This document shows, in pieces, positions 7,270 to 8,665 of a stretch of 8,665 nucleotides of DNA (the stretch's first letter is position 1; each line of letters starts with the position of its first letter). A program made the translations under genes and the position numbers. Under the pieces are notes generated by a model. The model searched no databases. It was not told the origin of the DNA and saw only the letters and a list, made by a program, of their open reading frames with translations. Origin of the DNA: Bacteroidia bacterium (GTDB taxonomy: Bacteria; Bacteroidota; Bacteroidia; Bacteroidales; Azobacteroidaceae); NCBI GenBank assembly GCA_025996755.1, contig BNTR01000119.1, forward strand, positions 1 through 8,665, read 5' to 3'.

Positions 7270-7296
7270 ATGTATAATTTAAAAATAATTTTATGA
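7270..7296 (+). other. Eight-codon leader ORF overlapping the second susC start by ATGA
   Basis: ATG at 7270 opens an 8-codon frame (MYNLKIIL) whose TGA stop (7294-7296) overlaps the susC ATG (7293-7295) as ATGA. This geometry permits translational coupling, but the frame is so short and AT-rich that it may be chance. No equivalent lies before the first susC. Confidence 0.2.
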
Positions 7297-8665
7297 AACG
7301 AACACTAAACAAATTTGCAACAGCGGTGCTATTAGCCGCTATTGTGGAAACCGCAGGGGGGGGGGTACAGCCCTTGCGAGCCGCGTCCCCACAGGACACT
7401 AAAATCACCGTATCCGGTGTTGTATCTGATGCCGAGGGACCAATTATTGGTGCCGGTATCGTCGAAAGAGGTACAAGTAATGGAACTTCATCTGATGTGG
7501 ATGGACGATACACGTTGCGCGTGTCGCCAAACGCCACATTGGAGGTCTCTTATCTGGGTTATTCAACCCAAAACGTTGCCGTAAGCGGCAACACAACGAT
7601 TGATGTCACTTTGGTTGAAGATGCCCAATCATTGGACGAAGTGGTGGTAGTCGGTTATGGGGTGGTAAAGAAAAGCGACCTCACCGGGGCATCATCCCGT
7701 ATCAGCTCCAAAGAAATCACGCAGATGCCGACAACCAACGTCTTACAAGCGATGCAAGGGAAGATGGCAGGGGTGGACATCACCTCTAATGAACGTCCGG
7801 GTGAAATAGGAACTATCCGTATTCGCGGCGAACGCTCGTTGAAAGCTTCTAACGGACCTCTGTATGTGGTGGATGGAATCCCCATGCAAGGAGTAGGCAT
7901 CGAAAACTTGAATAGCAACGACATCGAATCTATCGACGTGTTGAAAGATGCTTCGGCAACGGCTATCTACGGTTCGCGAGGTGCCAATGGCGTAGTCATT
8001 GTAACTACTAAAAAAGGACAAAGCGGAAAAATGACTCTCAACTATTCGGGAACATACACCTCATCGACTTTGCACGACCGGACAACGATGATGAACTCTG
8101 CTGAATGGTTGGAGTTTAGCCGCAGAGCCAAGTCGTATGGAAAAGAGTATGTTGTTACGAAAGAACAAGACCAGGCTTGGTTTGGAAGTGACCCTTACGC
8201 TTGGGCTAATATCGAAAAAGGCTGGGCAAGTGGCACTTGGGATGGCAGCAAAGTGCCTACTTATGACTGGACGGCATCCGGCAAACAAACAGGTGTAACA
8301 CAAGAGCATACTCTCAGCGCGAGTGGTGGCACCGACAAGATGTCGACCTACGCCTCTTTAGGCTATCTGAACCAAGAGGGAACACAACCCGGGCAAGCCT
8401 ACAAACGTATTACGGGGCGACTCTCTACCGACCTTCAGGCAACCGACTGGTTTAAGTTAGGCGCATCCATCAATGCTACTTACGGCAATCAAGACTATGG
8501 TTGGAATTTCAGAAAAAGTGTTACGGGGGCTGCCGATGTGTATCATGCACTTCAAGCGATGCTTCCCTGGACAGTTCCCTATACTCCGGACGGTGAGTAT
8601 ATTCGCAACCCGGGAGGTGATGTCAACATCATCAACCCCATACAGGAAATTGATTTGTGTACCAA
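7293..8665 (+). CDS. Second SusC-like TonB-dependent transporter, with G10 tract in the signal peptide (partial, runs off right edge)
   Basis: 457 codons are visible from ATG 7293 with no stop. Residues 1-31 are a signal peptide (MKRTLNKFATAVLLAAIV, then ETAGGG and LRAAS). Residues 38-111 are the carboxypeptidase-regulatory-like domain, nearly the same as in the first SusC. DEVVVVGYGVVKK (115-127) precedes the plug, with GPLYVVDGIPMQG (188-200) and IDVLKDASATAIYGSRGANG (214-233). The first barrel strands follow (HTLSASGGTDKMSTYASLGY, 339-358). Beyond the shared N-terminal domain it diverges clearly from the first SusC, so it probably imports a different oligosaccharide or pairs with a different SusD, expected beyond the right edge. 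It lies after a terminator and has its own promoter. The G10 run at 7356-7365 is in frame as given. G9 would stop at 7582-7584 and G11 at 7400-7402, so expression is probably phase-variable. Confidence 0.95.
   Translation, partial: MKRTLNKFATAVLLAAIVETAGGGVQPLRAASPQDTKITVSGVVSDAEGPIIGAGIVERGTSNGTSSDVDGRYTLRVSPNATLEVSYLGYSTQNVAVSGNTTIDVTLVEDAQSLDEVVVVGYGVVKKSDLTGASSRISSKEITQMPTTNVLQAMQGKMAGVDITSNERPGEIGTIRIRGERSLKASNGPLYVVDGIPMQGVGIENLNSNDIESIDVLKDASATAIYGSRGANGVVIVTTKKGQSGKMTLNYSGTYTSSTLHDRTTMMNSAEWLEFSRRAKSYGKEYVVTKEQDQAWFGSDPYAWANIEKGWASGTWDGSKVPTYDWTASGKQTGVTQEHTLSASGGTDKMSTYASLGYLNQEGTQPGQAYKRITGRLSTDLQATDWFKLGASINATYGNQDYGWNFRKSVTGAADVYHALQAMLPWTVPYTPDGEYIRNPGGDVNIINPIQEIDLCT
7356..7365 (+). 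repeat. G10 homopolymer in the second susC signal-peptide codons (candidate phase-variation tract)
   Basis: Ten consecutive G encode Gly22-Gly23-Gly24 and the first base of Val25. The frame is open only when the number of G is 3n+1. It lies at nearly the same codon position as the G11 run in the first susC, although the flanking codons differ between the genes. Confidence 0.9.
7449..7660 (+). repeat. 212-bp direct repeat, copy 2 (SusC N-terminal domain), matching 2521-2732
   Basis: This is the partner of the copy at 2521-2732, in the same orientation and the same codon register. The 10 differences are all synonymous (for example Leu CTA/TTG, Pro CCC/CCA, Ser AGT/AGC). It encodes the segment from GAGIVERGT to DEVVVVGYG. 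Confidence 0.93.

Larger units (their letters stand above)
7110..7292. promoter_or_regulatory. Intergenic region with terminator, TGTAC elements and promoter before the second susC
   Basis: This 183-bp stretch closes the first operon with an intrinsic terminator and opens a new unit. It holds TGTAC elements at 7170 and 7210, a related TGTGCA at 7225-7230, a predicted promoter (7224-7254) and an AT-rich leader. No gene beyond an 8-codon mini-ORF is seen. Confidence 0.75.

Noticed and set aside
7342..7584. Separate short plus-strand gene overlapping the second susC
   Set aside because: It is the -1 frame of the second susC read through the G tract. It is useful only for showing where an OFF variant would terminate.
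1..8665. tRNA, rRNA, CRISPR array, insertion sequence or invertible promoter repeats
   Set aside because: No cloverleaf, spaced repeat array, transposase or inverted-repeat pair flanking a promoter was seen. The proposed switching is by G-tract length, not inversion.

Overview
The window looks like part of a polysaccharide utilisation locus (PUL) from a Bacteroidota genome, most likely order Bacteroidales. The evidence is a SusC/SusD pair, a divergent periplasmic-propeller sensor of the hybrid two-component type, promoter -7 boxes of the TAnnTTTG kind, and AT-rich leaders without clear Shine-Dalgarno sequences. The species cannot be named from the sequence alone.

Layout, left to right. Positions 1-1005 (minus strand) hold the N-terminal part of a sensor-regulator with a signal peptide and Reg_prop propeller repeats; it runs off the left edge. 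Positions 1006-1197 are a divergent control region with a promoter facing each way and, between them, four TGTAC elements spaced 20-21 bp apart. Positions 1198-7109 (plus) form a probable operon: a secreted GH105-family unsaturated uronyl hydrolase, a full-length SusC-like TonB-dependent transporter (1065 aa) and its SusD-like lipoprotein partner (510 aa). A strong intrinsic terminator follows at 7134-7170. A second promoter region, again carrying TGTAC elements, then leads into a second SusC-like gene (7293 onward) that runs off the right edge.

How the genes may work together (inference): the sensor binds an oligosaccharide in the periplasm and activates both transcription units through the TGTAC elements. 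SusCD imports oligosaccharide across the outer membrane. The GH105 enzyme removes the unsaturated uronic acid left at the non-reducing end by a polysaccharide lyase. A pectin (rhamnogalacturonan-like) or another uronic-acid glycan is therefore the likely target, but no lyase is visible here.

The most notable signal is that both SusC genes carry a long uninterrupted G run at the same place, the signal-peptide coding region: G11 at 2427-2437 and G10 at 7356-7365. Both genes are in frame as given. In each, gain or loss of one G would lead to a premature stop. This is what a slipped-strand phase-variation switch looks like, here on glycan importers. About 85 bp past each G run the two genes share a 212-bp block with only 10 mismatches, all synonymous, between sharply diverged flanks. 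That suggests gene conversion or domain exchange between transporter genes.
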